A DNA stretch of 43,911 nt from an uncultured Pseudomonadota bacterium (GTDB lineage Bacteria; Bdellovibrionota_B; Oligoflexia; Oligoflexales; CAIYRB01): contig CAIWTN010000005.1 in assembly GCA_903915625.1 (NCBI GenBank), positions 1-43,911 on the forward strand. Reading direction: 5' to 3'. This document shows positions 35,038 through 43,645 of this stretch, in pieces. The translations under genes were made by a program, and so were the position numbers. Positions within the stretch are counted from its first letter, which is position 1; each line of letters starts with the position of its first letter. A model generated the notes under the pieces. That model was not told the origin of the DNA. It saw nothing but the letters and a program-made list of their open reading frames with translations, and searched no databases.

Positions 35038-36522
35038 TTAAAGGCTACCCAACCAAGCCCCACTATCCTGCCTTAAACTGCGAAACATGGCATTAAACGG
35101 TGCGCCAGTGGCTCCGTAGGTAGCACCAGGGTAGTCACCGCTCCAGTTCCAGGTAGAAGCAAAAATATCGAAGTGAATCATGGGCAGAGTCGCGAACTCC
35201 TTCAAGAAGTGCGCAGCGACATTGGAGCCACCCCCAATATGCGCGTCCTTCGGCATCCGCCCCATATTTGTTAAATCTGCGGCTATGTGCGAGTTGCCTT
35301 GGAGAAAAGGTAAAAACTCACCCCAGAATGTAAACTCTTCGCCCACATCACGGCCTGCGCGCTGCAGGCTATCTTGGCAGCTTAGTGGCGCAAAATGCAC
35401 TGGAGTAAAGAAGTTTGTAAACTGCCGTAGTGATGCTGTCGTCAAAGTCGCTGCGACCAGCGTTTGCACAGGATTGAGCTCCCTCTGCGAGTAACTAATC
35501 GCATCGGCCAGGATCAACCGCCCCTCAGCATCGGTATGCTCGATAATGACATCTTTTCCGCTAAATGAGCGAATGATAGCTCCCGGTTTCACAGAGCGCT
35601 CACCAATCAGATTTTCACAGCATGGTATAGCAACTGCCAACGGCCCGTCGTATCCACTTTCCACTAATGCCATGAACAGGTTGACCATGAGCCCGGCACC
35701 GCCCATGTCATTTTTCATACAATTGACATGGCCCTCATGGGGCTTCAGGTTGATACCACCCGTATCAAAGGTGATACCCTTTCCTACCAATAGCAACGGC
35801 CTTGATCCTGGCATAACCCGATGCGTGGCCAGGTAAAATCGGGATGGCGAAAGATCGCTGGCTTGGCCCACTGCCAGCAGTAAATTCATCCCTAACTTGG
35901 TAAGTCCTTCACGACCAAAGGAATTAAATTCGCAGCCATGACGCCGACAGAATGCTTCCAGCCGTTCACCAATAACGACGGAAGTTAATTCGTCAGGATT
36001 TTCGTTAACCCAGCGGCGGAAGCCTAGTTGGTGCCGCAGGCGCAAATCGTGATAAGGATCCGCGGATTTCAAGGTTTCCGCATCACTGCTGAGTATCCGC
36101 AGACTCTCTAGCTCGCTGCGTTCATAGCGCGGAGTCATCTTACGCGTCCAAAGATCCTCGACAACGGCCAGCTCAGCTGGTCCAGATCCCGCTTCGAGAT
36201 AAACGGCAATCTTCTTGAGATTGAACTGTGTGGTCAGCGCAGTCACCATCTTATGGGCTACCCAGCGCCTTTCTAGAGCTGAAACACCCGACTTTTGCCA
36301 GCTGAGTACAGTATAAGGGCGAAGGCCATCATGACTCAAAAAGCCACTGTCGCTGCGAAGATAGTGCGTAGTCCGAGCTAAGCTTGGAGCCGATTTTTCA
36401 ACAAGCTCCCGAACCCACGGGGACCTTTCGCCGGACGGTGCACCGAGGATAATTAGCAACTCATCTGGTGCCACATGGTCAGCAACACTGCCGGATGGAA
36501 TCTCTTTGATCTCTGGAATCAT
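35038..36522 (-). CDS. M17 leucyl aminopeptidase family protease
   Basis: A 494-residue M17 aminopeptidase. All metal and catalytic residues are seen: Lys248 and Asp253 (VGKGITFDTGG), Lys260, Asp272 (KNDMGGA), Asp331, Glu333 and Arg335 (TDAEGRL). Members use two metal ions to remove N-terminal amino acids and usually act as hexamers in the cytoplasm. ATG 36522 overlaps the stop of the aldehyde dehydrogenase gene as ATGA, and GAGG lies eight bases upstream; 33 extra codons upstream read into the neighbour and are rejected. It is the last gene of the gamma-glutamylation operon, where it could cleave a dipeptide product or simply be co-expressed. Confidence 0.92.
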   Translation of the reverse strand: MIPEIKEIPSGSVADHVAPDELLIILGAPSGERSPWVRELVEKSAPSLARTTHYLRSDSGFLSHDGLRPYTVLSWQKSGVSALERRWVAHKMVTALTTQFNLKKIAVYLEAGSGPAELAVVEDLWTRKMTPRYERSELESLRILSSDAETLKSADPYHDLRLRHQLGFRRWVNENPDELTSVVIGERLEAFCRRHGCEFNSFGREGLTKLGMNLLLAVGQASDLSPSRFYLATHRVMPGSRPLLLVGKGITFDTGGINLKPHEGHVNCMKNDMGGAGLMVNLFMALVESGYDGPLAVAIPCCENLIGERSVKPGAIIRSFSGKDVIIEHTDAEGRLILADAISYSQRELNPVQTLVAATLTTASLRQFTNFFTPVHFAPLSCQDSLQRAGRDVGEEFTFWGEFLPFLQGNSHIAADLTNMGRMPKDAHIGGGSNVAAHFLKEFATLPMIHFDIFASTWNWSGDYPGATYGATGAPFNAMFRSLRQDSGAWLGSL

Positions 36523-37895
36523 GACGGCAACCTCAGATGCCACGCTTTTGGCTTCAGAAATGCATCTATCCCTAGTATCGACAGAGTAGAACCTACACCG
36601 GAATGACCGCGACCACTCCAAGGCAGACGCGGACTAACACGGTCACAGCAGTTCCAATAGACACTGCCTGCATTGAGTTGATTCATGAGCGACGTCGCCG
36701 TGGCTGCATCACGCGTATAGACCCCGGCAGTGAGACCATATTCAGTATCGTTCATGAGCTGCAAGGCTTCGGCATCATCCCGCACCTTTTGAATCCCAAT
36801 CACTGGACCAAAAGACTCTTCACGCATGACAGCCATCGTATGATCGACATTCGTTAACACAGTCGCGGGAAAATAGGCGCCTTTACCAGCTTGGCGCTCG
36901 CCGCCTAACAGCAATTTCGCTCCTTTTTTGACGGCGTCACGGACTTGCTCCTCAAGCACACTAAGCTGCGCTTTACGCGCTAACGGACCAAAATAAACAC
37001 CTTCCTCCGTTGGGTTGCCACTTTTTAAAGTCCGTGTGAAAGCGACAAAGTGCTCAACAAATTGGTCATAGATATCCTGGTGGACATAAATACGTTCGAC
37101 TGCACAGCAACTTTGCCCTGCATTGTAAAATGCACCATCCGCTGTGCTTTCTGCGGCAACTTTGACATTTACATCTGGACGAATGTACACGGGATCTTTG
37201 CCGCCCAACTCAAGCTGCACGCGCACCATTCGACCAGCAACTTTTTCTATGATTTTTTTACCGGTGGCGTAAGAGCCAGTAAAAAACACACCCTCGACTG
37301 GCTGATCTAGTAGCCAACCACCAACCTCACCACCACCAACTAAACATTGAAATAATCCGCTAGGCAAACCTGCATCGTGCCAAAGCTTCTCGATGTGACG
37401 ACCGGTCAGTGTGGCAAATTCAGACGGCTTATAAAGAACCGCATTCCCCGTTAGTAGCGCTGGAATAAACACATTGCTGCCAACAAAGTACGGATAGTTC
37501 CAAGCTGAAATATTGGCAATGACTCCCAGAGGTTCTTGGCTGATTCGTTCTGTCATACCTGTCGCTGCGTCATGCTGGACCACTTGATCGCGCAGACGAG
37601 CAGAGGTTTCGCTGAGGAAGAAGTCGATGCGAGCCAAGGTGCCGTTAACCTCGTTGCGGGCCTGAGCCAATGGCTTACCAACTTCACTAGTTAAGATTTG
37701 GGCACTTTCCTCACTGCATTCGGCCAACAACTTACGAAATCGCTCGACTACACGGACGCGTTCAGCATAAGGCACCGCACGCCAAACTTGTTGGGCGACT
37801 TTAGCTGCAGCAAACTTTTGGCTCACAGCTTGCTTTTGATCGGCTTCCAAACGTGTAATGACCGTCTCATTTGCTGGATTAACGACTTCTAACAT
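36519..37895 (-). CDS. NAD(P)-dependent aldehyde dehydrogenase (PuuC/GabD-like role)
   Basis: A 458-residue aldehyde dehydrogenase. Catalytic Cys263 lies in NAGQSCC, the general base Glu229 in VQLELGG, the oxyanion Asn133 in AWNYP, and the cofactor loop in TGSYATG. It turns an aldehyde into a carboxylic acid in the cytoplasm. In this operon, between the hydrolase and the aminopeptidase, the expected substrate is a gamma-glutamyl-linked aminoaldehyde, as for PuuC, but specificity cannot be read. The second Met (37895) has GAGG seven bases upstream; the codon before is TTG. It overlaps the aminopeptidase start by four bases. Confidence 0.9.
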   Translation of the reverse strand: MLEVVNPANETVITRLEADQKQAVSQKFAAAKVAQQVWRAVPYAERVRVVERFRKLLAECSEESAQILTSEVGKPLAQARNEVNGTLARIDFFLSETSARLRDQVVQHDAATGMTERISQEPLGVIANISAWNYPYFVGSNVFIPALLTGNAVLYKPSEFATLTGRHIEKLWHDAGLPSGLFQCLVGGGEVGGWLLDQPVEGVFFTGSYATGKKIIEKVAGRMVRVQLELGGKDPVYIRPDVNVKVAAESTADGAFYNAGQSCCAVERIYVHQDIYDQFVEHFVAFTRTLKSGNPTEEGVYFGPLARKAQLSVLEEQVRDAVKKGAKLLLGGERQAGKGAYFPATVLTNVDHTMAVMREESFGPVIGIQKVRDDAEALQLMNDTEYGLTAGVYTRDAATATSLMNQLNAGSVYWNCCDRVSPRLPWSGRGHSGVGSTLSILGIDAFLKPKAWHLRLPS

Positions 37896-37969
37896 CAATA
37901 GACCTCGTGATTTAAATGCCTAATTTTGTGCTTAATCGTAGCGCACACTAGCCTCTGCTAACATGCACC

Positions 37970-38746
37970 TCAGCGTTTACGGTCACGTGCTGCTGATAAT
38001 AGCGCTTGCAGCACAGGTACAGGACTAAGAAGAGCTGTATCCACATCCGATTGCAATTCTGGATGCCATTGTAAACCAAGTAAAAAAGCCCCAGATGCGT
38101 CCTTAAGGCGGAGCGCCTCTACAACACCATCAGAAGGCGATCTCGCCTCTACCCTCAAATTAGGCGCCAGATCTTTCACGGCTTGGTGATGCACGCTATT
38201 GATCATGCCCTCGCTAACGCCGTAAAGCTTTGCTAACTCACCGCCCCGCTCTAGGGTCAGCTCGTGATGATTTCCCTCGTAAACATCAAAAATGCGGTGA
38301 TGCAGCGAGCCTGGATGCTGACTACGAACATCCTGGAAAAGCGTGCCACCTAACGCCACGTTGAGTACCTGATGTCCACGACAGATACCTAGTATCGGTT
38401 TGTCGTACTTAAGAGCCGCCTTCACCAGCGCAATCTCATAATCGTCACGATGCTTATCACCAGCCCATTCAGGACGCAGCGGCTTCTCACCGTATGACTC
38501 TGGCGCCATATCGACACCGCCGGTGATAATGATCGCATCAAGTTCTGCGACCATGTCATCGACGCTCATGCCACCAGCTAATGTCGGTGTTGTAGGCAGC
38601 AGCAAGGCAAAGGCTCCAGCCGCCATCACCCAATGGGCCATATTTTCTTCAAGATAAAGCAGCCGCCGGCCCTTATAGGCCATGCGTGACATATCCGGTT
38701 GGTAAATGTTGGCACTTAGACCAATGCGTAACCGCGACTGAACCAT
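37970..38746 (-). CDS. Gamma-glutamyl-gamma-aminobutyrate hydrolase family (PuuD-like)
   Basis: A 258-residue class I glutamine amidotransferase-fold enzyme of the C26 family. The triad is complete: Cys122 in GICRGHQ, His228 and Glu230 in LQWHPE. TGGVDMAP and HHQAVKDLAP are typical of PuuD. PuuD cleaves the amide between glutamate's side-chain carboxyl and an amine-derived acid, recycling glutamate. The ATG lies one base after the stop of the alcohol dehydrogenase gene. It precedes the aldehyde dehydrogenase gene by about 74 bases, the one larger gap in the operon. Substrate probably a gamma-glutamyl amino acid; size and chain length unknown. Confidence 0.9.
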   Translation of the reverse strand: MVQSRLRIGLSANIYQPDMSRMAYKGRRLLYLEENMAHWVMAAGAFALLLPTTPTLAGGMSVDDMVAELDAIIITGGVDMAPESYGEKPLRPEWAGDKHRDDYEIALVKAALKYDKPILGICRGHQVLNVALGGTLFQDVRSQHPGSLHHRIFDVYEGNHHELTLERGGELAKLYGVSEGMINSVHHQAVKDLAPNLRVEARSPSDGVVEALRLKDASGAFLLGLQWHPELQSDVDTALLSPVPVLQALLSAARDRKR

Positions 38747-38747
38747 C

Positions 38748-39896
38748 TCACTGCGCCTGCGCGAACAAGTTAATAAAATCTGATCTGGTCACAGGTCGCG
38801 GATTACTGCCGTGGCATGGATCTGCGACTGCAAAGTCGAGCAGTACGTCGGTAGTCTTAGCCCCTATCGCAGCTAGACCCGTGGGCAATCCCACTTCCTT
38901 CTTCAGCGCTGCAAGCCAGCTAATAAAGCCTTTACCTAAGGTGTCCTGGTCTAGCGAGCGCACACCAACTGCTTGCCCAAGGCGCGCCATTCTTTCCGGT
39001 ACGGCGCTTAGGTTAAATTCCATGCAGGCGTTTAACATGAGTGCATTTGCTAGACCATGGTGGGTATCATAAACCGTCGAAAGCGCATGAGCACACGAGT
39101 GCGTCACGCCAAGGCCTTTTTGAAAGGCAATCGCACCCATCATCGAAGCCAACTGCATGCCAGCACGTGCTTCGTAGTCATGAGGCGCTCGGACCGCTTT
39201 AGCAAGGTGCTGCGATACTAACCGGACCCCCTCTAGGGCAATACCATCAGCAAGAGGGTGGTACCCCTTTGCTAAAAAGGCCTCGATATTGTGAGTCAAC
39301 GCGTCGAATCCAACCGCCGCTGTCACGGCTGCGGGTAAACCATAGGTCAACTCTGGATCGGCCAGCACCAACGGCGGAAGTAGCTTAGGATCGAAAATAA
39401 TCTTCTTGGCATGGGTAGTATCATCGGACACTACTGATGAACGCCCAACTTCACTACCCGTGCCTGAAGTCGTCGGAACAGCAATCATAAATGGCACCGG
39501 TTGATCGACCGGTCGAGCATCAGGTTTGCCATCTTCGTAATCAAAAAGATGCCCCGGATGATTCACCATGAGAGCGATCGCCTTGCCGACGTCCAACGGG
39601 GCTCCACCGCCGATGATGACCAAACTGTCAGCCCCATGTTCATGGTAGGCGTTGACACCGCCCTTGACCTGCCTTTCCGTTGGATTGCCGTAAACACCCG
39701 CATAAACCGCCGGAATCAACCCCACCTGACCTAGGCTTGCGATGACATCGGTGATCATCGGTAGATTACCGAGAGCTCTATCGGTAACAACCATTGGCCG
39801 CTTAAGACCGCGCTGCTTCAGAACTTCGGGCGCCAATTTGATGGCCCCGGCACCGAATTTGATCGTGGTTGGGTAGTTAAATTGCACGACGGCCAT
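38748..39896 (-). CDS. Iron-containing (group III) alcohol dehydrogenase
   Basis: A 382-residue Fe-dependent alcohol dehydrogenase. Metal ligands by alignment to FucO: Asp198 and His202 (GFDALTHNIEAF), His266 (VTHSCAH) and His280 (DTHHGLANALML); cofactor site GGGAPLDVGK (97-105) and TTSGTGSEV. It interconverts an alcohol and an aldehyde with NAD(P). In the puu pathway of E. coli this step is done by the flavin amine oxidase PuuB, which is not found here. AAGGAG lies seven bases before the ATG. The gene is 10 bases after the PuuA-like gene and one base before the PuuD-like gene, so it very likely acts in the same pathway, on an alcohol or as an aldehyde reductase. Confidence 0.9.
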   Translation of the reverse strand: MAVVQFNYPTTIKFGAGAIKLAPEVLKQRGLKRPMVVTDRALGNLPMITDVIASLGQVGLIPAVYAGVYGNPTERQVKGGVNAYHEHGADSLVIIGGGAPLDVGKAIALMVNHPGHLFDYEDGKPDARPVDQPVPFMIAVPTTSGTGSEVGRSSVVSDDTTHAKKIIFDPKLLPPLVLADPELTYGLPAAVTAAVGFDALTHNIEAFLAKGYHPLADGIALEGVRLVSQHLAKAVRAPHDYEARAGMQLASMMGAIAFQKGLGVTHSCAHALSTVYDTHHGLANALMLNACMEFNLSAVPERMARLGQAVGVRSLDQDTLGKGFISWLAALKKEVGLPTGLAAIGAKTTDVLLDFAVADPCHGSNPRPVTRSDFINLFAQAQ

Positions 39897-39906
39897 ATAA
39901 GTCTCC

Positions 39907-41265
39907 TTAGATAATTTCGAAGTAGCGCTTCAGTTCCCAGTCGGTGATTGCCTTCTGACTCTCTCGCCATTCCCACCGTCTAGTTGCAGCATAGTGATCG
40001 ACAAATTTATCCCCAAAAAGCTCGCGCGCCACGGTCGAGCGTTGGAAGATCTCCGTCGCCTCATCCAAGCTGCGTGGAAGGGGTTTTGCATCCCGTGCGA
40101 GGTAACCACTACCCTGCACCATTGGCTCCGTGAGTTCCAACTTGTTTTCGATCCCATATAGACCTGCAGCAATAGCAGCGGCAATAGCCAAGTATGGGTT
40201 GATATCGGCGCCTCCGACCCGTAGTTCTAGGCGCGTAGATTTCTCACTACCAGGAATGACGCGCATGCAAACTGTTCTATTATCTCTGCCCCAGGTCACA
40301 CGTGTGGGAGCCCAAAACCCCTCAACTAGGCGTTTGTAGCTATTAACCGTAGGTGCGAACATGGGCAGAATCTCAGGCAAGCAGTGCATCTGACCAGCCA
40401 GATAACTCTTAAAAGTGGGGCTCATCTTCAGAGGATCAGAAGCATCATAAAACAGATTCACATTTTCTGAATTGCGCAAACTCTGGTGAATGTGACCGCT
40501 ACACCCCGGCAATTGATTATTCCACCGCGCCATGAACGACGCCGTATAGCCGAACTGGTTCGCAATCTCCTTCGCACCGGACTTAAAGAGCACAGCTCGG
40601 TCAGCTGCCTCTAAGGCTTCGGCTGCGGCAATGGCCGCCTCGTATACTCCCGGACCAGTTTCGGTATGAAGTCCCTCAATCGGAACGTCAAAATCTCGCA
40701 TCTGATCGTATAGCGCATTAAAGAACTCACGTTCATACCCAGAGCGCGTGAGCGAGTAGCCAAACATCCCAGGTGTCAAAGGCTCTAGATTCACAAATTG
40801 CTTTTGGCTAAGCGAATGCGGTGTCTCGCGGAAATTAAACCACTCAAATTCCACGCCAATGGTCGGAAACATGCCGGCTACTTCAGCCTGCGCTAAAATT
40901 TGCTTAAGAAGCTGGCGCGGACAAATCGGCAGTGGCCTGTCTTGATCGTCAACAAAATCACCTAAAAAGAAGGGCGTTTGCTGATCCCATGGAATGGTCC
41001 GGAAGGTGGACAAATCAAGATTCACCTTGGCATCCGGATAACCAGTATGCCAGCCGGTATATTCCACGTTGTCGTAGGCATGATCGGAGCTATCCCAGCC
41101 GAAGACGACATTACAAAAGCCAAAACCAGACTCAGCTGCACTGAGAAATTTATCAACGTGAACAATTTTTCCGCGCAGCACGCCGTCAAGATCTGTGATA
41201 GCGACCTTAACTTTAGTCGCCTCCGACCGCCTGATCTGCTTAATCACATCTTCTGGCTTGCTCAT
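39907..41265 (-). CDS. Gamma-glutamylamine synthetase (PuuA/glutamine synthetase family)
   Basis: A 452-residue member of the glutamine synthetase superfamily. Motifs: VGVEFEWFNF and ETGPGVYEAAI for the metal Glu residues, GCSGHIHQSL, NSYKRLVEGFWAPTRVTWG, NRTVCMRVIP, and ELRVGGADINPYLA. The large PuuA-like C-terminal half and lack of an adenylylation loop distinguish it from housekeeping GlnA. PuuA joins glutamate to putrescine, and IpuC and Streptomyces GlnA4 join it to isopropylamine/alaninol or ethanolamine. It uses ATP in the cytoplasm. First gene of the operon; the second of two adjacent starts (ATG 41265) has GAGGG nine bases upstream. The amine cannot be told from sequence. Confidence 0.9.
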   Translation of the reverse strand: MSKPEDVIKQIRRSEATKVKVAITDLDGVLRGKIVHVDKFLSAAESGFGFCNVVFGWDSSDHAYDNVEYTGWHTGYPDAKVNLDLSTFRTIPWDQQTPFFLGDFVDDQDRPLPICPRQLLKQILAQAEVAGMFPTIGVEFEWFNFRETPHSLSQKQFVNLEPLTPGMFGYSLTRSGYEREFFNALYDQMRDFDVPIEGLHTETGPGVYEAAIAAAEALEAADRAVLFKSGAKEIANQFGYTASFMARWNNQLPGCSGHIHQSLRNSENVNLFYDASDPLKMSPTFKSYLAGQMHCLPEILPMFAPTVNSYKRLVEGFWAPTRVTWGRDNRTVCMRVIPGSEKSTRLELRVGGADINPYLAIAAAIAAGLYGIENKLELTEPMVQGSGYLARDAKPLPRSLDEATEIFQRSTVARELFGDKFVDHYAATRRWEWRESQKAITDWELKRYFEII

Positions 41266-41390
41266 CAATATATTCCCTCAAAAACCAAAACTAGCTGCAG
41301 GTGAGATAATGACAGCGATCATAATGGACCTTGAGGAAATAATGAACGACGAAGACGCAAAAAATACCTTAGCCTTGGCTAGCAACATGT

Positions 41391-42320
41391 CTACTCTGCC
41401 CAAAGCTTTGTTGGCAGACCGAGTTCACAGCCACGATCCGTGCGGAGGAACGACTTCCCACTCCACGTGAACGTATCACCATCCGTCTGTAAACTCACCG
41501 GGTACAACTTAGGTACCTCATCACCTTCAAGCTTGATAGAGAGCAGCGGCTGACCTACACCACTGTATGCTTCCCAAGTCCCCATTTTGAGCTGTCCGTC
41601 ATCCGCTTTAATGACGGTATCCCCACCAAATCCAGTCTGTTTATAGGCAAATCGGCCTGTACACAACCAAAGCAACTCGCGCCCAACACCCCCGTTACTA
41701 CCAGCACTACTGGATGGACCTGCAAACGACCATTCACCAACGGCTAGATAGCGGCGAACAGCAACGTCAGGCACCATGCCTGAGAATTTGATGCTTGTAG
41801 CTACAGCCAAGACCCGCTGTTTTACCGTTTCGATATTGCCAATGAAGGTAGAACCAAGGATCCGCACACCGCCAAAGGTTGCATTATCCTGGGTTTGACG
41901 GGTAAGCACCGCCAAATGAGAATAGGCTTTCCTGCCTCCGTCAAGGTCGGCAGAATAAGCCCTCTGCAGTCCAGTAATCTCTTTAAGGACCAGCGGAGTG
42001 GCCACCCCAGTTGCGGTAACCTTGGTACCGTCCTCCAAGGCCACGCTATCTGGTAGGGCGGCGCTCAGTGCGTCCGATGTCAAACTAGCATCGTAATGAA
42101 CGGTCAATCCCTCATCGTTCTTAGCTGAAACCCAAACCATCGATGTGGCGGTTCCACTGCGACTTTCAAGATCCATGGGCGCAGCGAACTGTACCCCCAA
42201 ACCAGAGAGGTCGCTGGCCCCACCAGTCCAACCCTCATTGCTGGCGCTACCACCATTCTGTTGACTGCTGCATCCGCAGATGAGGACGGCAAGAGTCCAG
42301 GCCAAACCTAAATGTCGCAT
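41391..42320 (-). CDS. Lipoprotein of unknown function
   Basis: A 309-residue lipoprotein (VLICGCSS, Cys about 16) beginning at ATG 42320 with AGGGGG six bases upstream. A Gly/Ser-rich linker leads into beta-rich regions: SGLGVQFAAPMDLES, TATSMVWVSAKNDEG, and a final domain with VGEWSFAGPSS, LLWLCTGRFAYKQTG, KMGTWEAYSG and TFTWSGKSFLR. The last segment resembles the repeated W-x-x-G strands of small lipocalin-like or META-like domains. I do not recognise the family. It is divergent from the Rsm22-like gene and separate from the gamma-glutamylation operon. Confidence 0.7.
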   Translation of the reverse strand: MRHLGLAWTLAVLICGCSSQQNGGSASNEGWTGGASDLSGLGVQFAAPMDLESRSGTATSMVWVSAKNDEGLTVHYDASLTSDALSAALPDSVALEDGTKVTATGVATPLVLKEITGLQRAYSADLDGGRKAYSHLAVLTRQTQDNATFGGVRILGSTFIGNIETVKQRVLAVATSIKFSGMVPDVAVRRYLAVGEWSFAGPSSSAGSNGGVGRELLWLCTGRFAYKQTGFGGDTVIKADDGQLKMGTWEAYSGVGQPLLSIKLEGDEVPKLYPVSLQTDGDTFTWSGKSFLRTDRGCELGLPTKLWAE

Positions 42321-42352
42321 CGTTGCCCCCTGTTTGCAGCGCTATGATGATT

Positions 42353-42367
42353 GGTTGTACTACAACC
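42353..42367. promoter_or_regulatory. Perfect inverted repeat in the divergent gap
   Basis: GGTTGT and ACAACC are separated by three bases, a 15-base perfect palindromic site between the lipoprotein gene (starts 42320) and the Rsm22-like gene (starts 42437). It could be an operator for either gene. No second copy was noticed in the window. Confidence 0.3.
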
Positions 42368-42436
42368 CTAACTTTCCTACCAGCCAGCCCCATGCTAAGG
42401 TGCCGTCGATTTTTGAGACAGACAGAGAGATGAGAT

Positions 42437-43480
42437 ATGCAACGCCTAGAAACGCTCCCCCAGATTTATCAAGAACGTATCGACGCCGCGCTGCGCAACC
42501 TCGGCAGCAGCCTCTCCGATACTCGGCGCCTAGCTAGCGCAGTACAGAAGCTGTCAGATCACTACATCAAAAATCCAGACGCCCAAACTCCCTGGCATAC
42601 CGAGTGGGCGGCCTTAGCCTATACCTGCTACTATTTCCCCTTAAATTATTTGCGGGTGTCTGCTGTACTGAGAGCAGGGAAGGCCAGTGGCTTTTGGCAA
42701 GGATTGACGCAATTCACGGACTTTGGCAGCGGCCTGGGGACGGTACCATTAGCAATTGCCGATTCACTGCCAGGCCAATTCAAAAACGGCATCGCGGTCG
42801 AGCGTTCCGCTAAGACTAGCCGCATCTACCGCGACCTCTTGCGACCTGACGCAGCCCCATTACCCCTGACATGGCGCGAGCAACTAGACGCACCGAGCGG
42901 CGATTTGGCATCGACTTGGCTTACGTCGTTCTCCTTTGCTTTGACTGAACTACCAACGTTGCCAAAGGCAGCGCTCGCTGGTGAAGCCCTCGCTATTATC
43001 GAACCCGCCACCCAGCAGGACGGGCGTAGACTATTAAAAATTCGCAGCGATCTACTCTCAGCAGGCTGGCATGTTTGGGCTCCATGCACTCATGCAGCGC
43101 CATGCCCTTTGCTAACCGAATCGGCGCGCGACTGGTGTCATGACCGTATCACCTGGGAAGCACCCGATTGGTATCAAGACATCGAGCAACACTTGCCTAT
43201 GCGCAATCGCACACTAACGCACAGTTACTTGCTCATGCGGCGAACACCACCGCCAGAATCCAGCAATCTGGCGCGTCTGACTGGCGATCTTCAGCGACAA
43301 AAAGGCGCTTCAAAGCAAATGGTGTGTCGCGGCCCCAAACGTGAATTTCTAAGCTGGCAACACAAGCATGGAGAGCCACCATCCTGGCCAAGGGGTGCTC
43401 TAGTTCAGCTCAAAGATGGCGTGGAGATGAAGAGCAACGAGCTAAGACCGAGTGCTGATGAGTGTGCACTCATCGGCTAG
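42437..43480 (+). CDS. Rsm22-like (METTL17 family) methyltransferase
   Basis: A 347-residue methyltransferase related to Rsm22 of the small ribosomal subunit. The SAM site is DFGSGLGTVPLAIAD. Then comes APCTHAAPCPLL, DWCHDR and THSYLLM, matching the Rsm22 text with its Cys-x5-Cys-Pro and Trp-Cys-His, residues that bind an iron-sulfur cluster in mitochondrial METTL17. The role is presumed to be small-subunit assembly or rRNA contact; activity is unproven for the bacterial group. The C-terminus (about 300-347) is a short beta-rich add-on with PKREFLSWQHKHGEPPSWPRG. GAGAG precedes the ATG. Confidence 0.82.
   Translation: MQRLETLPQIYQERIDAALRNLGSSLSDTRRLASAVQKLSDHYIKNPDAQTPWHTEWAALAYTCYYFPLNYLRVSAVLRAGKASGFWQGLTQFTDFGSGLGTVPLAIADSLPGQFKNGIAVERSAKTSRIYRDLLRPDAAPLPLTWREQLDAPSGDLASTWLTSFSFALTELPTLPKAALAGEALAIIEPATQQDGRRLLKIRSDLLSAGWHVWAPCTHAAPCPLLTESARDWCHDRITWEAPDWYQDIEQHLPMRNRTLTHSYLLMRRTPPPESSNLARLTGDLQRQKGASKQMVCRGPKREFLSWQHKHGEPPSWPRGALVQLKDGVEMKSNELRPSADECALIG
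43454..43477 (+). terminator. Hairpin over the 3' end of the Rsm22-like gene
   Basis: A ten-base-pair stem (GCTGATGAGT paired with ACTCATCGGC, one G-U pair) with a four-base loop sits on the last codons and stop of the Rsm22-like gene. An eight-T run begins about 16 bases later, too far for a classic intrinsic terminator, so this may be an RNA-stability hairpin or an imperfect terminator. Confidence 0.4.
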
Positions 43481-43559
43481 TGGTTATGGTTAGTTTTTTT
43501 TATGGATTCATCTGATTCCAAGAAAATTCTAAAGAACTCAAATACACTTTAATGACAAA

Positions 43560-43592
43560 CATGGCCGCGCGGGAAAATCCCGAGCGGCCATG
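43560..43592. terminator. Strong bidirectional-type terminator hairpin
   Basis: A 15-base arm begins CATGGCCGC and its partner ends GCGGCCATG; 14 of 15 positions pair, with a three-A loop. It lies between the Rsm22-like gene (plus strand) and the glycine-rich gene (minus strand, stop at 43646) and is placed to end both transcripts. On the plus strand it is followed by an A/T-rich run with short T tracts; on the minus strand the T tract is weak. Confidence 0.75.
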
Positions 43593-43645
43593 TATTTTAA
43601 ACTTATTTATTAGATCTCTGCGGACGTATCTCGCTTGATGAGATA

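Noticed and set aside
41310-41470. Possible small plus-strand protein of about 53 residues starting at 41310
   Set aside because: It has an acidic start and a GGTGAG before it, but half of it lies antisense to the lipoprotein gene at 41391-42320 and no family text is visible. Without conservation it cannot be supported.
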